A DNA stretch of 64,000 nt from Stigmatella aurantiaca DW4/3-1 (lineage in GTDB: Bacteria; Myxococcota; Myxococcia; Myxococcales; Myxococcaceae): contig NC_014623.1 in the NCBI RefSeq assembly GCF_000165485.1, positions 310,001 through 374,000 on the forward strand, in the 5' to 3' direction. The first letter of the stretch is position 1, and every line of letters begins with the position of its first letter. The notes beneath the pieces were generated by a model. That model saw only the letters and a program-made list of their open reading frames with translations. It searched no databases and had not been told where the DNA came from. Made by a program: the position numbers and the translations under genes. Shown in pieces: positions 6,362 to 16,195 of the stretch.

Positions 6362-9300
6362 GTGCACGTGAAGCCGCATTGGAGTGTCTCATCCCGGTTC
6401 TTGTCCGCGCCGACGCAGGTGCTGTGCCTGCTCGTGGGCGTCCTAAGCGCCTCGTGCGCGCAGGAGTCCGCCGAGCCCGGACAGGGACTGGCCTCCGTTT
6501 CCGAGGCCACCGCTGTCTCGAGCGCCGCGCTCGTGGGAACGGACGGCGATCTCACCGTCACCGCCGCCAATACGGAACTCAACCAGTACTCGGCCCTGGC
6601 CGAGGCCGCTGCGGCGGGGGCCACGAGCTTCCGCGTGGCGGACGTGGGTGACCTCGCCAGCCCTCAGTTCGGTGCCCTGGCGGCGGGGGACCTGCTGATG
6701 ATCATCCAGATGCAGGGCGCCACCCTGGGCACGGACAACTCGCCAGCGTTCGGCGCCATCACGGCGCTCAATGGCGCGGGGCTCTACGAGCTTGTCACGG
6801 TGGCCTCGGTGGGGGCCAACAACACCCTGTCGATCAGCACGGTGGGTTGCAGCGGGCTGCGCAACAGCTACCCCGCGGGCGCGGGGACCCAGGTGGTCCG
6901 CGTGCCGCAGTTGGCCAGCCTCACCGTCAACGCGGGCGCCAGCGTGGTGGCCCGGCCCTGGAATGGAACCACCGGTGGCGTCCTGGCGTTGCAGGTGCAG
7001 AACGCGCTGACGGTCAACGGAAATTTGAGCGCGAGCGAGGCGGGCTTCCGGGGCGGCGAGGTGGACAATGACTCCAACGTCAACATCGTGTCCTACGTCT
7101 CCAACTCGAGCCTCGATGGGGCGGAGAAGGGCGAGAGCATCGCCGGGTACAAGGCGGGGTACGATGCCTTCGGCGGCAGGTTCGCCCGCGGCGCGGCGGC
7201 CAACGGGGGCGGCGGTGGCAACGCCCACAACGGGGGCGGCGGCGGCGGCGCCAACGGCGACAACAGCAATCCCTGGTCGGGCCAGGGCGTCATGAGTGGT
7301 TCGAGCACGGGGGCCGCGGCGTGGATGCTGGACCCGGGGTACACCGCGAACGGCAACGCGCTGACGAACTCCTCGGGCGGCGGGCGAGGCGGGTACACCT
7401 TCTCCGCCAACGACTTCGACGCCCTCGTGTTCCCCCCTGGGTTTGGGGGGTGGAACGGTGACTATCGCCGCGAGGTGGGAGGACTGGGCGGCCGGCCGGT
7501 GAGCAATGATCCGGCCTCTCGGCTGTTCCTGGGAGGTGGCGGTGGCGCCGGAGATGGCAACAACCTCACCTCCGGCAAGGGCGGCAATGGCGGCGGCATC
7601 GTGTGGGTGGTGGCCGATGTGGTGACGGGCTCGGGCACCATCACCGCCAACGGGCAGAACGGCGGCAACACGCCGCTGGCGCCCTACAACGACTCGGCGG
7701 GCGGTGCCGGCGCGGGCGGGACGGTGGTGGTGGCGGCCCGGTCGTTGACCCAAGTGAGCCTCTTCGCCCGGGGTGGCAAGGGAGGCGATCAGCTCATCGT
7801 GGTGACTGAAGCGGAGGGCCCCGGCGGCGGCGGTGGCGGTGGCTACATTGCCACCTCGGGAGGCACGGTGGCGCGCGATGTGTCCGGTGGCACGTCGGGC
7901 ATCACCCTGTCTCCGTCCTTGACGGAGTTCCCCGCCAACGGCGCCACGGATGGCGCGGATGGACAGCTGGGGGCGGCGGTGGCGGCCCTGCCGTTGTGCC
8001 TGCCCTCGGACCTGGCCATCACGGTGACGGATGGGCAGACGAGCGTGGAGCAGGGCGCGCCGCTGACCTACACCCTCACCGTTACCAACAACGGGCCCAA
8101 CGCGGTGTCTGGGGCCGCGGTGACGGACACCTTCCCCTCGGCGCTGACGGGCGTGAGCTGGACGTGCGCGCCCGCCTCAGCGTGCTCGGTGGCCAGTGGG
8201 ACGGGCAACCTCGCGGAGGTGCTCCTGTCGCTGCCCAGCGGCGGCTCGGCGACCTTCACCGTGACCGGCACGGTCAGCCCTACCGCGACCGGCACATTGA
8301 GCAATACCGCCACGGTGGCCTCTCCGGCGAGCAACACGGATCCCACCCCGGCGAACAACACCGCCACGGATACGACCACCATCACCGCCGCTTCGAGCGC
8401 GGATCTGCAAGTGACTCTCCAGGATTCCCCGGACCCGGTCGTCGCGGGAGGAGCGCTTGCTTATACGGTGAACGTCACCAACAACGGTCCGAACACCGCC
8501 TCCACGGTGACGGCGACGGTGAACCTGCCCGCGGGCGCGACGTTCGTGGGCGCCACGGGCACGGGGTGGACGTGCAGTCAGGCCGGAGGGGTCGTGACGT
8601 GCACGCGGCCTTCACTGGGGGCTGGCGCGGCTCCGCCCATCACCGTGCAGGTGACGGCACCGGCCTCGGCTGGGTCGATCACGGCCACCGCGGCGGTGAG
8701 CGCGTCCACCGCGGATCCTGTGTCGGCCAACAACACCGCTTCGCAGAGCACCACCGTGACGGCGGCCAACAATCCGCCTGTGGCGAATGACGACAGCGTG
8801 ACGGTGGGGGTGAACAGTGGCGCCACCGTGGTGAACGTGCTGGCCAACGACACGGATGCGGATTCGGGCACGGTGCTGAGCGTGACGGCAGTGACCCAGC
8901 CCGCCCACGGCACGGTGTCGCTCGTCAATGGCGTGGTGAGCTACACGCCAAGCCCGGGCTATGTCGGTACGGACACGTTCACGTACACGGTGTCCGATGG
9001 CAACGGGGGCACGGATACAGCCACCGTGACGGTCACCATTACTCCTCCGGGAAATGTCCCGCCCACGGCGGTGGATGACAGCATCACCGTGGCGGGAAGC
9101 AGCGGCGCCACGGTGGTGCCGGTGCTGGCCAACGACACGGACCCAGACACGGGCACGGTGCTGAGCGTGACGGCGGTGACGCAGCCCGCCCACGGCACGG
9201 TGTCGCTCGTCAATGGCGTGGTGAGCTACACGCCCGCCCCGGGTTATGTTGGCACCGACACGTTCACGTACACGGTGTCCGATGGCAACGGAGGGACGGA

Positions 9301-11701
9301 CACGGCCACCGTCACCGTCACCGTCACCAACAACCCACCCGTGGCGAATGACGACAGCGTGACGGTGGGGGCGAACAGCGGCGCCACCGCGGTGGATGTG
9401 CTGGCCAACGACACGGATGCGGATCCGGGCACGGTGCTCACGGTGACGGGGTACACCCAGCCGTCCAACGGCACGGTGACGATCGTCGATGGCGTGGCGA
9501 CCTATACGCCAAACCCAGGCTTCATTGGCACCGACACGTTCACGTACACGGTGTCCGATGGCAATGGAGGGACCTCCACGGCCACCGTCACCATCACCAT
9601 TGCCCCGCCCAACAGCCCGCCCGTAGGTGTGGATGACACCCTCGAGGTGTTCCCCAACAGCGGCCCCACCGTGGTGCCCGTATTGGAGAACGACACGGAT
9701 CCGGACACGGGCGATACGCTCACCGTGATCAGCGTCACCGAGCCCGCCAACGGCCAGGTGACGCTCGATGAGAACGGGGGGGTGCGCTACCAGCCCAACC
9801 CGGGCTTCTCCGGTACCGACACGTTCACCTACACGGTGTCGGACGGGCACGGCGGCACCGCGGTTGTCACGGTGACCGTCACCGTCACCTTTGGGGAGGA
9901 CATTCGCGTCGCGGGCCGAGGTTGTGCCTCCTCGGGCTCCGGGAGCTTCGTCCCGCTGGCCCTGATGCTGCTTGCCCTGCCGCTGTTGCGCCGCCACCGG
10001 TCCTCTCTGAGATTGGCGGGGACGTGGAAGCTCCTGGGGGTGCTCGCCGCCGTGTTCGTCTCGGTGCCGGCCCTGGCCCAGGACTCCCAGAGCATCGATG
10101 TGCAGCAGTACAAGCCGGCCCCCGGTTCCCGGGACGTGCTGGGCCTCCACAGCGCCCAGATCGCTCCTCACTTAGGGTGGAACCTGGGGCTGTCCATCAA
10201 CTACGCCCGGAATCCGCTCAACTTCCTGCGGACCAGCACGGACGAGTTTCTCTACAACCTCGTCCACCACCAGTACACCCTCGACCTGATGGGCTCCATC
10301 TCGCTGTTCGACCGGCTCGAGATCGGCGTGGCGCTGCCCATCTCCCTTCAAAAGGAGGAGTCCGGAAGCCCGTTCGCCCCCCTTTTGGCCGAAGCGGTGG
10401 ATACCACCGGCCTGGGTGACCTGCGCTTGGTGCCCAAACTGCGCCTGCTGTCCACCAACGGCGGGCTGCACCTGGCCGTCGTGGCACCGGTGCTCCTGCC
10501 CTCCTCGGGGGGCACGAAGTTCATGGGCCGGGATGGGGTGGCCGTTTTTCCCCGGCTGGTGGGGGAGTGGTCCAGCGAGCGCGGCACGCGCGTCATCGCC
10601 AACGTGGGCGTCAACCTCCAGTCCCGCCAGGAGTTTCGCAACCTGAGCGTGGGCAACGAGTTCGCCTACGGGGTGGGCGCGGAGGTGCCCTTTCACCTCC
10701 GTGACCACAAGCTCGCCGCCGAGGCCACGGTGGGCGGGGCCCTGGGCCTGAAGGATGCCAACTCGGAGGAGCGGCCCCTGGAGGTGCTTGCCGCGCTGAA
10801 GTACTTTTTTTCGGAGCAGCTGTCCGCCCATGTGGGTGCTGGCCCAGGCCTCACCCGGGGGTATGGCACGCCTGCCTTTCGCATCCTCGCGGGGGTGAAC
10901 TGGACCGCGAAGCCCCGGGCGAAGCCCGAGCCTGCCCCGGTGTGCCCGCTGGGCCCCGAGGACAAGGATGGCTTCGAGGATGAGGACGGCTGCGCGGATC
11001 CGGACAACGACCAGGACGGCTTCCCGGATGTGTCCGACCAGTGCCCCAACGTGCCGGAGACGGTCAACGGCTTCGAGGACGGGGATGGTTGCCCGGATGA
11101 GGTGCCCGCGCCGGTGGACTCGGATGGGGACGGCCTGACGGATGACAAGGACCGCTGCCCGAATCAGCCCGAGGACAAAGATGGCTTCGAGGATGAAGAC
11201 GGCTGCCCGGATCCGGACAACGACCAGGACGGCATCCTGGATGGCTCCGACAAGTGCCCGAACGAACCGGAGGTCATCAACGGGCGGGAGGACGAGGATG
11301 GGTGCCCGGATCAGGGCGAGGTGAATGTCCGCGTGGAGGGCAAGAAGATCCTCATCCTCCAGAAGGTCTACTTCGCCACGAACAAGGACATCATCCTGGA
11401 TCGCTCCTTCAGCCTGCTGAAGCAGGTGGCCGCGGTGCTGCGCGCCAACCCCCAGCTCACCAAGATCCGCGTGGAGGGCCACACGGACAGCCAGGGCTCG
11501 GATGCGTTCAACCTGGATCTCTCCGATCGCCGCGCGAAGAGCGTGCGCACGTACCTCATCGAGAAGGAGGGCATCGCCGCGGACCGTCTGGAGGCCGTGG
11601 GCTACGGAGAGACGAAGCCGGTGGACACCAACGACACGGTCGCGGGCCGCGAGAACAACCGCCGCGTGGAGTTCATCATCGTGGGGGCCCCGGGCGAGTA
11701 G
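6362..11701 (+). CDS. giant surface adhesin fused to an OmpA-type outer membrane protein
   Basis: One frame of 1779 residues. It starts with a lipoprotein signal (LSAS then C32), then a Gly-rich beta region (to about 540), two DUF11-type repeats (about 550-800) and four cadherin/Ig-like repeats (about 803-1177). At about 1183-1212 comes a MYXO-CTERM-like tag, GRGCASSGSG plus a hydrophobic segment plus RRHR. Directly after it is a second signal-like segment ending VPALA. The rest is a beta-barrel-like region, thrombospondin type 3 calcium-binding repeats (about 1530-1655) and an OmpA peptidoglycan-binding domain (about 1660-1775, VEGHTDSQGSD). It should act at the cell surface. Two secretion units in one frame suggest fusion of two former genes; no good internal start or ribosome site was found. 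GTG 6368 is an alternative start. Confidence 0.8.
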   Translation: MHVKPHWSVSSRFLSAPTQVLCLLVGVLSASCAQESAEPGQGLASVSEATAVSSAALVGTDGDLTVTAANTELNQYSALAEAAAAGATSFRVADVGDLASPQFGALAAGDLLMIIQMQGATLGTDNSPAFGAITALNGAGLYELVTVASVGANNTLSISTVGCSGLRNSYPAGAGTQVVRVPQLASLTVNAGASVVARPWNGTTGGVLALQVQNALTVNGNLSASEAGFRGGEVDNDSNVNIVSYVSNSSLDGAEKGESIAGYKAGYDAFGGRFARGAAANGGGGGNAHNGGGGGGANGDNSNPWSGQGVMSGSSTGAAAWMLDPGYTANGNALTNSSGGGRGGYTFSANDFDALVFPPGFGGWNGDYRREVGGLGGRPVSNDPASRLFLGGGGGAGDGNNLTSGKGGNGGGIVWVVADVVTGSGTITANGQNGGNTPLAPYNDSAGGAGAGGTVVVAARSLTQVSLFARGGKGGDQLIVVTEAEGPGGGGGGGYIATSGGTVARDVSGGTSGITLSPSLTEFPANGATDGADGQLGAAVAALPLCLPSDLAITVTDGQTSVEQGAPLTYTLTVTNNGPNAVSGAAVTDTFPSALTGVSWTCAPASACSVASGTGNLAEVLLSLPSGGSATFTVTGTVSPTATGTLSNTATVASPASNTDPTPANNTATDTTTITAASSADLQVTLQDSPDPVVAGGALAYTVNVTNNGPNTASTVTATVNLPAGATFVGATGTGWTCSQAGGVVTCTRPSLGAGAAPPITVQVTAPASAGSITATAAVSASTADPVSANNTASQSTTVTAANNPPVANDDSVTVGVNSGATVVNVLANDTDADSGTVLSVTAVTQPAHGTVSLVNGVVSYTPSPGYVGTDTFTYTVSDGNGGTDTATVTVTITPPGNVPPTAVDDSITVAGSSGATVVPVLANDTDPDTGTVLSVTAVTQPAHGTVSLVNGVVSYTPAPGYVGTDTFTYTVSDGNGGTDTATVTVTVTNNPPVANDDSVTVGANSGATAVDVLANDTDADPGTVLTVTGYTQPSNGTVTIVDGVATYTPNPGFIGTDTFTYTVSDGNGGTSTATVTITIAPPNSPPVGVDDTLEVFPNSGPTVVPVLENDTDPDTGDTLTVISVTEPANGQVTLDENGGVRYQPNPGFSGTDTFTYTVSDGHGGTAVVTVTVTVTFGEDIRVAGRGCASSGSGSFVPLALMLLALPLLRRHRSSLRLAGTWKLLGVLAAVFVSVPALAQDSQSIDVQQYKPAPGSRDVLGLHSAQIAPHLGWNLGLSINYARNPLNFLRTSTDEFLYNLVHHQYTLDLMGSISLFDRLEIGVALPISLQKEESGSPFAPLLAEAVDTTGLGDLRLVPKLRLLSTNGGLHLAVVAPVLLPSSGGTKFMGRDGVAVFPRLVGEWSSERGTRVIANVGVNLQSRQEFRNLSVGNEFAYGVGAEVPFHLRDHKLAAEATVGGALGLKDANSEERPLEVLAALKYFFSEQLSAHVGAGPGLTRGYGTPAFRILAGVNWTAKPRAKPEPAPVCPLGPEDKDGFEDEDGCADPDNDQDGFPDVSDQCPNVPETVNGFEDGDGCPDEVPAPVDSDGDGLTDDKDRCPNQPEDKDGFEDEDGCPDPDNDQDGILDGSDKCPNEPEVINGREDEDGCPDQGEVNVRVEGKKILILQKVYFATNKDIILDRSFSLLKQVAAVLRANPQLTKIRVEGHTDSQGSDAFNLDLSDRRAKSVRTYLIEKEGIAADRLEAVGYGETKPVDTNDTVAGRENNRRVEFIIVGAPGE
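8770..9890 (+). repeat. four tandem ~280-bp repeats encoding cadherin/Ig-like modules
   Basis: Units starting near 8770, 9058, 9337 and 9616 share long blocks such as the codons for GTDTFTYTVSDG and VVPVLANDTDPDTG. The first three are nearly identical over parts of their length; the fourth is more diverged. This is internal duplication within the adhesin gene and a likely site of length variation by recombination. Confidence 0.85.
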
Positions 11702-11707
11702 CCCTCC

Positions 11708-11740
11708 GCGCTTCCCCTCACGGCGTTCCAGGGGAAGCGC
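11708..11740. terminator. hairpin between convergent genes
   Basis: GCGCTTCCCC (11708-11717) and its exact reverse complement (11731-11740) are separated by 13 bases, between the stop of the OmpA fusion and the stop of the convergent acyltransferase. There is no T run, so it may act as a bidirectional or Rho-assisted terminator. Confidence 0.5.
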
Positions 11741-12866
11741 TGGGCCGGTGGAGCGCCCCCCGCTCCACCCACCCCTGAAGCCGCTTGCGGCCCCAGGACC
11801 GGAGGGGCATCTCGAAGAGCCGGTAGGTGAGCCACGAGAGCCCCACCAGCAGCACGAGGTACACGGCGAAGAGGGGCTTCGGGGCGCGGAAGTCCGCCCA
11901 GGGCGCCACGGCCTCCGCCAGGGCCTGGCACGCTTTCCAGACGGGATACTGGAGGATGTAGAGCGCATAGCTGGCCTCTCCCAGCCGGACGCACAGCGGC
12001 CGTGACAGCACCCATCCGAGCGGCCCTCCTCCCCGCGCCAGCCCATACACGAGCGCGCCGAACACGGGGGCCAGCAGCGCGTTGTGCAGCAGGACGAAGG
12101 GCACGGCCGGGCTGAACGCGAAGACTCCGAGCGTGAGCAGGGCTGCCGCCGTCGCCAGGAACGCCCCCGAGGGGCGAGGCGTGGCGGACTCCCAGAGAAA
12201 GAACCGGCCCAGCACCAGCCCCATGAGGAACTCGGGCAGGCGCAGCAGCGGGTTGAACTTGAGGACATTCAGGCCCCCGTCCACCTGGAGGCCCAAGTAG
12301 AGCAGCGACGGCAGCAGCCCCAGCATCCAGAGGCCTCCCAGCGCGCCCCACAGTTGCCCGCGCCGCAGCCGCCCCACCCATGCCGCGGCGAGCGGAAACA
12401 CCGCGTAGAAAAAGGCCTCCACGGAGACCGACCAGCCTGGAGGGTTCCAGTAGAGCGCCAAGGGCGGCAGCCACGCATGGACGAGCAGCAGCGCGCTCAG
12501 CCCTCCGGCCAGCAGCTTCGCGGCGGCGACGGCAGGGGTGTTGGCTTCCAGGGAGCCCTGAATGACCGGGGGGGCCAGCAGGAGCAGGGCGAGGGCATAG
12601 ACGGGGTACACCCGCGCGAGCCGTGCCGCCCAGAAACTCCGGGGCTCCGCCTTCAGCCGTCCATCCGGCGTCAGGTAGTTGTAGGAGAGCACGAAGCCGG
12701 ACAGCACATAGAAGAGCCCCACCGAGGCGTAGCCACACGCGGAGATGGCCTGAAGCCAGCCGGGGAGGGCCTCGAACCAGACGCCTCCGAAGTGGAACAC
12801 CACCACGTGCAGGGCGGCCAGGAACCGCAGGCCGGTGAGCGCATCGCGTGCACCGCCTGCGCTCAC
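11718..12866 (-). CDS. acyltransferase 3 family membrane protein (OafA/YrhL-like)
   Basis: The 382-residue protein starts at GTG 12866 and has about ten membrane helices. The family opening ALTGLRFLAALHVVVFHFGG contains the conserved Arg and His of acyltransferase 3 enzymes, followed by GLFYVLSGFVLSY and SVSVEAFFYAVFP, both family blocks. These proteins move acetyl or longer acyl groups from the cytoplasm to sugars of O-antigen, exopolysaccharide or secondary metabolites at the inner membrane. The acceptor cannot be told from sequence. It converges with the OmpA fusion and stands alone on its strand, about 130 bases from the next gene. Ordinary length for the family. Confidence 0.85.
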   Translation of the reverse strand: MSAGGARDALTGLRFLAALHVVVFHFGGVWFEALPGWLQAISACGYASVGLFYVLSGFVLSYNYLTPDGRLKAEPRSFWAARLARVYPVYALALLLLAPPVIQGSLEANTPAVAAAKLLAGGLSALLLVHAWLPPLALYWNPPGWSVSVEAFFYAVFPLAAAWVGRLRRGQLWGALGGLWMLGLLPSLLYLGLQVDGGLNVLKFNPLLRLPEFLMGLVLGRFFLWESATPRPSGAFLATAAALLTLGVFAFSPAVPFVLLHNALLAPVFGALVYGLARGGGPLGWVLSRPLCVRLGEASYALYILQYPVWKACQALAEAVAPWADFRAPKPLFAVYLVLLVGLSWLTYRLFEMPLRSWGRKRLQGWVERGALHRPSASPGTP

Positions 12867-12994
12867 GGGTGTCCGCTGCCAGAGGGAAGGGGGCTCATGT
12901 GGGCGAGTCTATGCGCCCCACTCCCCACAGGGGGCCCTTTCGGACTGGCCGAAAGGCCCCTCGCCCGCCAGGAGGGCTTCCTGGGGGCCAGTCG

Positions 12995-13954
12995 TTACCG
13001 AGGAGAGAAGTCCATGAAGTCAATCACGGGCCGTCCGCGAACACCGCCCGCTTCGAGCAGGCGGTGGGCTTCCGCGGCCTGTGAGGCAGGAAAGACCTTG
13101 GCGACGCGGAGCGTGAGCGCGCCTGCCTCGGCTTGGTCACGGAGCCGCTCGAGCCGGGCCGTGTCCGTCAGCGCCGTTCCGACCATGACGGGATGCACGG
13201 AGAGCCCACGCTCGAGAGGCTGCGTCCACCCGCGCAGGGTCACCAGCCCCCCGCCATCTGCAATCGCGGGCACGGTCTTCTCGTGCTGAAGCGCGGCATC
13301 GATGAGGCCGTGCACACCTTCGGGGACGGCCGCGCGGATGTTCTTCGCGACCGCGTCCCCTCGCTCCACGACCAAGTCCGCGCCCAGCGACTTCACGAGT
13401 TCGCGGTCCTTGTCCGCCGCATCGGCGACGACGCGCAGGCCATCCGCCTTGGCCAGTTCAATGGCGAAGCCCCCCACCGCGCCTGCCGAGCCCGTGATGG
13501 CCACGGTGCGCCCCGGCTGGAGCGCCAGCGCATCCAGCGCGAGCCGGATCGTGAGCGCATTCATGAGGAGGGTCGAAGCCTCGGCGAAGCTCGCCTTCGA
13601 CGGTGCGAGGACAACGGAGGCGGCGGGCACGATGATCTGCTCGGCATAGGCACCCTTGTGGGGACTCAGGGGAGTCACCACCGCGATGACCTTGTCGCCC
13701 ACCTTCAGGCGTCCATCGTTGCCTGGCCCCACCTCGTCGATGATCCCCGCGGCGTCCATGCCGGGCACGTACGGCGGCGGCAGATGCTTGAGCCGCTCGG
13801 CCTGGGAGCCGTTGCGGATCAAGATGTCGGTCGGGTTCACCGTGACGGCGTGAACCCGGATCCGGACCTCGCCCTTTCCAGGGTGGGGCTCGGGCAGTTC
13901 CACGATCCGGAGCGCCTCTGGGCCGCCGTACTCCACAACGCCAATCGCCTTCAT
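12995..13954 (-). CDS. zinc-free MDR-type NADPH:quinone oxidoreductase-like enzyme
   Basis: The 319-residue protein starts at ATG 13954. It has the GroES-like N-terminal half (HAVTVNPTDILIRNG, PYVPGMDAAGIIDEVG) and a Rossmann half with the NADPH-binding motif TGSAGAVGGFAIELA. The structural and catalytic Cys/His zinc ligands of alcohol dehydrogenases are absent, as in quinone reductases. It probably reduces quinones or enones with NADPH in the cytosol. It is divergent from the FAD hydroxylase at 14157, with which it may share regulation and possibly an aromatic substrate. A longer upstream frame exists but lacks a ribosome site and family similarity. Confidence 0.85.
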   Translation of the reverse strand: MKAIGVVEYGGPEALRIVELPEPHPGKGEVRIRVHAVTVNPTDILIRNGSQAERLKHLPPPYVPGMDAAGIIDEVGPGNDGRLKVGDKVIAVVTPLSPHKGAYAEQIIVPAASVVLAPSKASFAEASTLLMNALTIRLALDALALQPGRTVAITGSAGAVGGFAIELAKADGLRVVADAADKDRELVKSLGADLVVERGDAVAKNIRAAVPEGVHGLIDAALQHEKTVPAIADGGGLVTLRGWTQPLERGLSVHPVMVGTALTDTARLERLRDQAEAGALTLRVAKVFPASQAAEAHRLLEAGGVRGRPVIDFMDFSPR

Positions 13955-13963
13955 GGCGCGTAA

Positions 13964-13985
13964 TATAATCTCCTCCTCAGCTGAG
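13964..13985. promoter_or_regulatory. divergent control region: TATAAT box and palindrome
   Basis: A perfect TATAAT (13964-13969, plus strand) is followed by the 10-bp palindrome CTCAGCTGAG (13976-13985) in the 202-bp gap between the oxidoreductase and the hydroxylase. A box beside a palindrome would suit a repressed promoter, but the -35 is not clear. Confidence 0.25.
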
Positions 13986-14156
13986 TGGCATGGAGCTTTG
14001 GAGGGGGCGTTTCGCTTCGGGGAGGCGCATGCGGGACGCGACATCTCCCCCTTGCTACATCCAGCTGTATGCCACGACCGGGGGATTGCCACAAGACCCC
14101 CTCTGTGAGGCACAGACGCCGGCCGCACGCGAAAAACAGCGGGCGCGGAGGAACCA

Positions 14157-15656
14157 ATGCACCACGAATCCGGACGCAGTGTGGCCACGAACAACCATGC
14201 AGTGCTGATCGCCGGAGGCGGCCCGGCGGGCCTGATGCTGGCAGCCGAGTTGGCGTTGGCGGGGATCGACGTCGCCGTCGTCGAGCGCCGCGTGAACCAG
14301 GAGCTCCCCGGGTCACGCGCTGGCGGCCTGCACGCCCGCACGATCGAGGTGTTCGATCAGCGGGGCGTCGCCGAGCGCTTCCTCTCGCAGGGGCAGATCA
14401 TGCAGGTCGCGGGCTTCTCGTTCATCCCGCTCGACATCAGCGACTTCCCGACGCGCCACAACTACGGGCTCGCGCTCAGGCAGGCTCGCATCGAGCGCAT
14501 CATGGCCGAGTGGGTCGCCGAGCTGCCGGTGACGTTCTATCGAGGGCGTGAGGTGACGGGGTTCGCGCAGGACGACACCGGCGTCGACGTCGAGCTGTCG
14601 GACGGCGCCTCGCTCCGGGCGACGTACCTCGTCGGGTGCGACGGAGGCCGGAGCCTGATTCGCAAGCAGGCCGGGATCGAGTTCCCCGGCTGGGACGCGT
14701 CGACCAGCTTCCTCATCGCCGAGGTCGAGATGACCGAGGAGCCCGCGTGGGGCATCCGCCGTGGAGAGAAGGGCGTCAACGCCATCGGCAAGCTCGACGA
14801 CGGGAAGCGCGCCGGCGTCGTGCTGGTCGAGCCGCAGGTCGGCGACAGAACCGAGCCGACCCTGGATGATCTGCGCGCGGCGCTGATGGCGGTCTACGGG
14901 ACCGACTTCGGTGTTCGCAATCCGACCTGGCTCTCCCGATTCTCCGACATGGCCCGGCAGGCGGCGTCCTACCGGGAGCGACGGGTGCTCCTCGCCGGCG
15001 ACGCGGCGCACGTGCATGCCCCCACGGGTGGACAGGGACTCAACATCGGCGTGCAGGACGCCGTGAATCTCGGCTGGAAGCTCGCGCAGGTGGTGAAGGG
15101 CCTCTCGCCGGAGACCCTCCTCGACACCTACCACGCCGAGCGGCACCCCATCGGTGCCCGCGTGCTCCGCCTGACGATGGCCCAGATCGCGCTCGGCCGC
15201 GGCGACGATCGCACCGAGGCCTTGCGCGAGAACATGGCCGGGCTGCTGAAGATGGAGCAGCCTCGCAAGCAGTACGCCGCGATGATGTCGGGCCTCGACG
15301 TCCACTACGACCTCGGTGCGGGGCACCCGCTGCTCGGGCGTCGCATGCCCGACCTCGAGCTGAGCACTGAGGGCGGTCCGAAGCGCGTGTTCTCGCTGCT
15401 GCACGAGGCCCGACCGGTCTTCCTCAACCTCGGCGAACCGGGCGCCTTCGACATCACTCCGTGGGCGGAGCGGGTTCGGCGGGTCGATGCCCGATACACG
15501 GGCGCGTGGGAGCTCCCGGTGTTCGGTGCGGTCGCTGCGCCCTCGGCCGTTCTGGTTCGGCCCGATGGCCATGTCGCGTGGGTGGGAGACGGCACGGATT
15601 CGGGGCTGCGTGACGCGCTCACCAAGTGGTTCGGACCGCCCACGCCGACGGTGTAG
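14157..15656 (+). CDS. FAD-dependent aromatic hydroxylase (PHBH/MhpA-RdmE class)
   Basis: The 499-residue protein has the class A flavin monooxygenase motifs in order: the FAD dinucleotide fold VLIAGGGPAGLMLA near residue 17, the DG motif YLVGCDGGRSLIRK near 163, and the GD motif LLAGDAAHVHAPTGGQGLN near 280. A C-terminal thioredoxin-like domain follows (last ~130 residues). Such enzymes use NAD(P)H and O2 to hydroxylate phenols, polyketide quinones or antibiotics such as rifamycin or tetracycline. The C-terminal domain and the GGLHARTIEVFDQRG block fit the polyketide/antibiotic-modifying branch, but the substrate is unknown. It is divergent from the oxidoreductase. No ribosome site is strong at ATG 14157. 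Confidence 0.85.
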   Translation: MHHESGRSVATNNHAVLIAGGGPAGLMLAAELALAGIDVAVVERRVNQELPGSRAGGLHARTIEVFDQRGVAERFLSQGQIMQVAGFSFIPLDISDFPTRHNYGLALRQARIERIMAEWVAELPVTFYRGREVTGFAQDDTGVDVELSDGASLRATYLVGCDGGRSLIRKQAGIEFPGWDASTSFLIAEVEMTEEPAWGIRRGEKGVNAIGKLDDGKRAGVVLVEPQVGDRTEPTLDDLRAALMAVYGTDFGVRNPTWLSRFSDMARQAASYRERRVLLAGDAAHVHAPTGGQGLNIGVQDAVNLGWKLAQVVKGLSPETLLDTYHAERHPIGARVLRLTMAQIALGRGDDRTEALRENMAGLLKMEQPRKQYAAMMSGLDVHYDLGAGHPLLGRRMPDLELSTEGGPKRVFSLLHEARPVFLNLGEPGAFDITPWAERVRRVDARYTGAWELPVFGAVAAPSAVLVRPDGHVAWVGDGTDSGLRDALTKWFGPPTPTV

Positions 15657-15904
15657 GGGGCGGACTCAGGCGAACTGGCACAGCCCCTCGTGGTGGCGAA
15701 GCGCATGTCTCCCGCTGCTGGCTTCATATCCTCCTGGCATGTAAGGACAGAAGGACGCAACTGCTCGATGTGTCCCATCCTGGTGCGAAGGACGGATACA
15801 CCATTGCAGAGACACTCGCGGGGGGCACACTCGGGCTCGCCTCCATGACCCACGTCCTCGACCAGAGAAGCCGCCTGAAGGACCCCCCCCCTCCGCCCGT
15901 GTTG

Positions 15905-16025
15905 CGTCAGTGTTGCGCGCGGGCGCAAGCGGCAGGTCGAGGACACTGACCGCTTCGCGCCGCGTGTCGGGGCTCAGGTGGGCGTAGCTCGGTCATCTCG
16001 ATCGTCGCGTGTCCCATCAGCTCCT
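15905..16025 (-). pseudogene. C-terminal remnant of a tyrosine recombinase (integrase), frameshifted
   Basis: The minus strand reads PEELMGHATIEMTE. After a 2-base loss it continues in another frame as YAHLSPDTRREAVSVLDLPL. Together this is the classic end of a phage/ICE tyrosine recombinase, with the second active-site His in GHA and the nucleophile Tyr in YAHL on either side of the frameshift. Nothing upstream of PEELMGH resembles the rest of an integrase. It is a dead scrap of a mobile element, lying 1.4 kb from a tRNA-end-like sequence. The remainder of the 540-bp gap 15657-16195 holds only the fragment listed next. Confidence 0.65.
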
Positions 16026-16029
16026 CGGG

Positions 16030-16195
16030 ATGGGCGTGAACGTGATCGTGCCGATCCAGAAGGGGCCGCTTTTCAGCGTCGACGAGATGGTGAAGGTCAC
16101 GGCGATCGTGCTCGGCTTCGACGACTGGATCGGCCGCTTTGGGCCCAACCCAAGACCAGACTTCAGCGGCGATTTCCATCCGGCGAGTCGCGAGA

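Noticed and set aside
10172-12268. 698-codon minus-strand open frame across the OmpA fusion and acyltransferase
   Set aside because: It crosses two real genes in the wrong frame and contains no recognisable domain.
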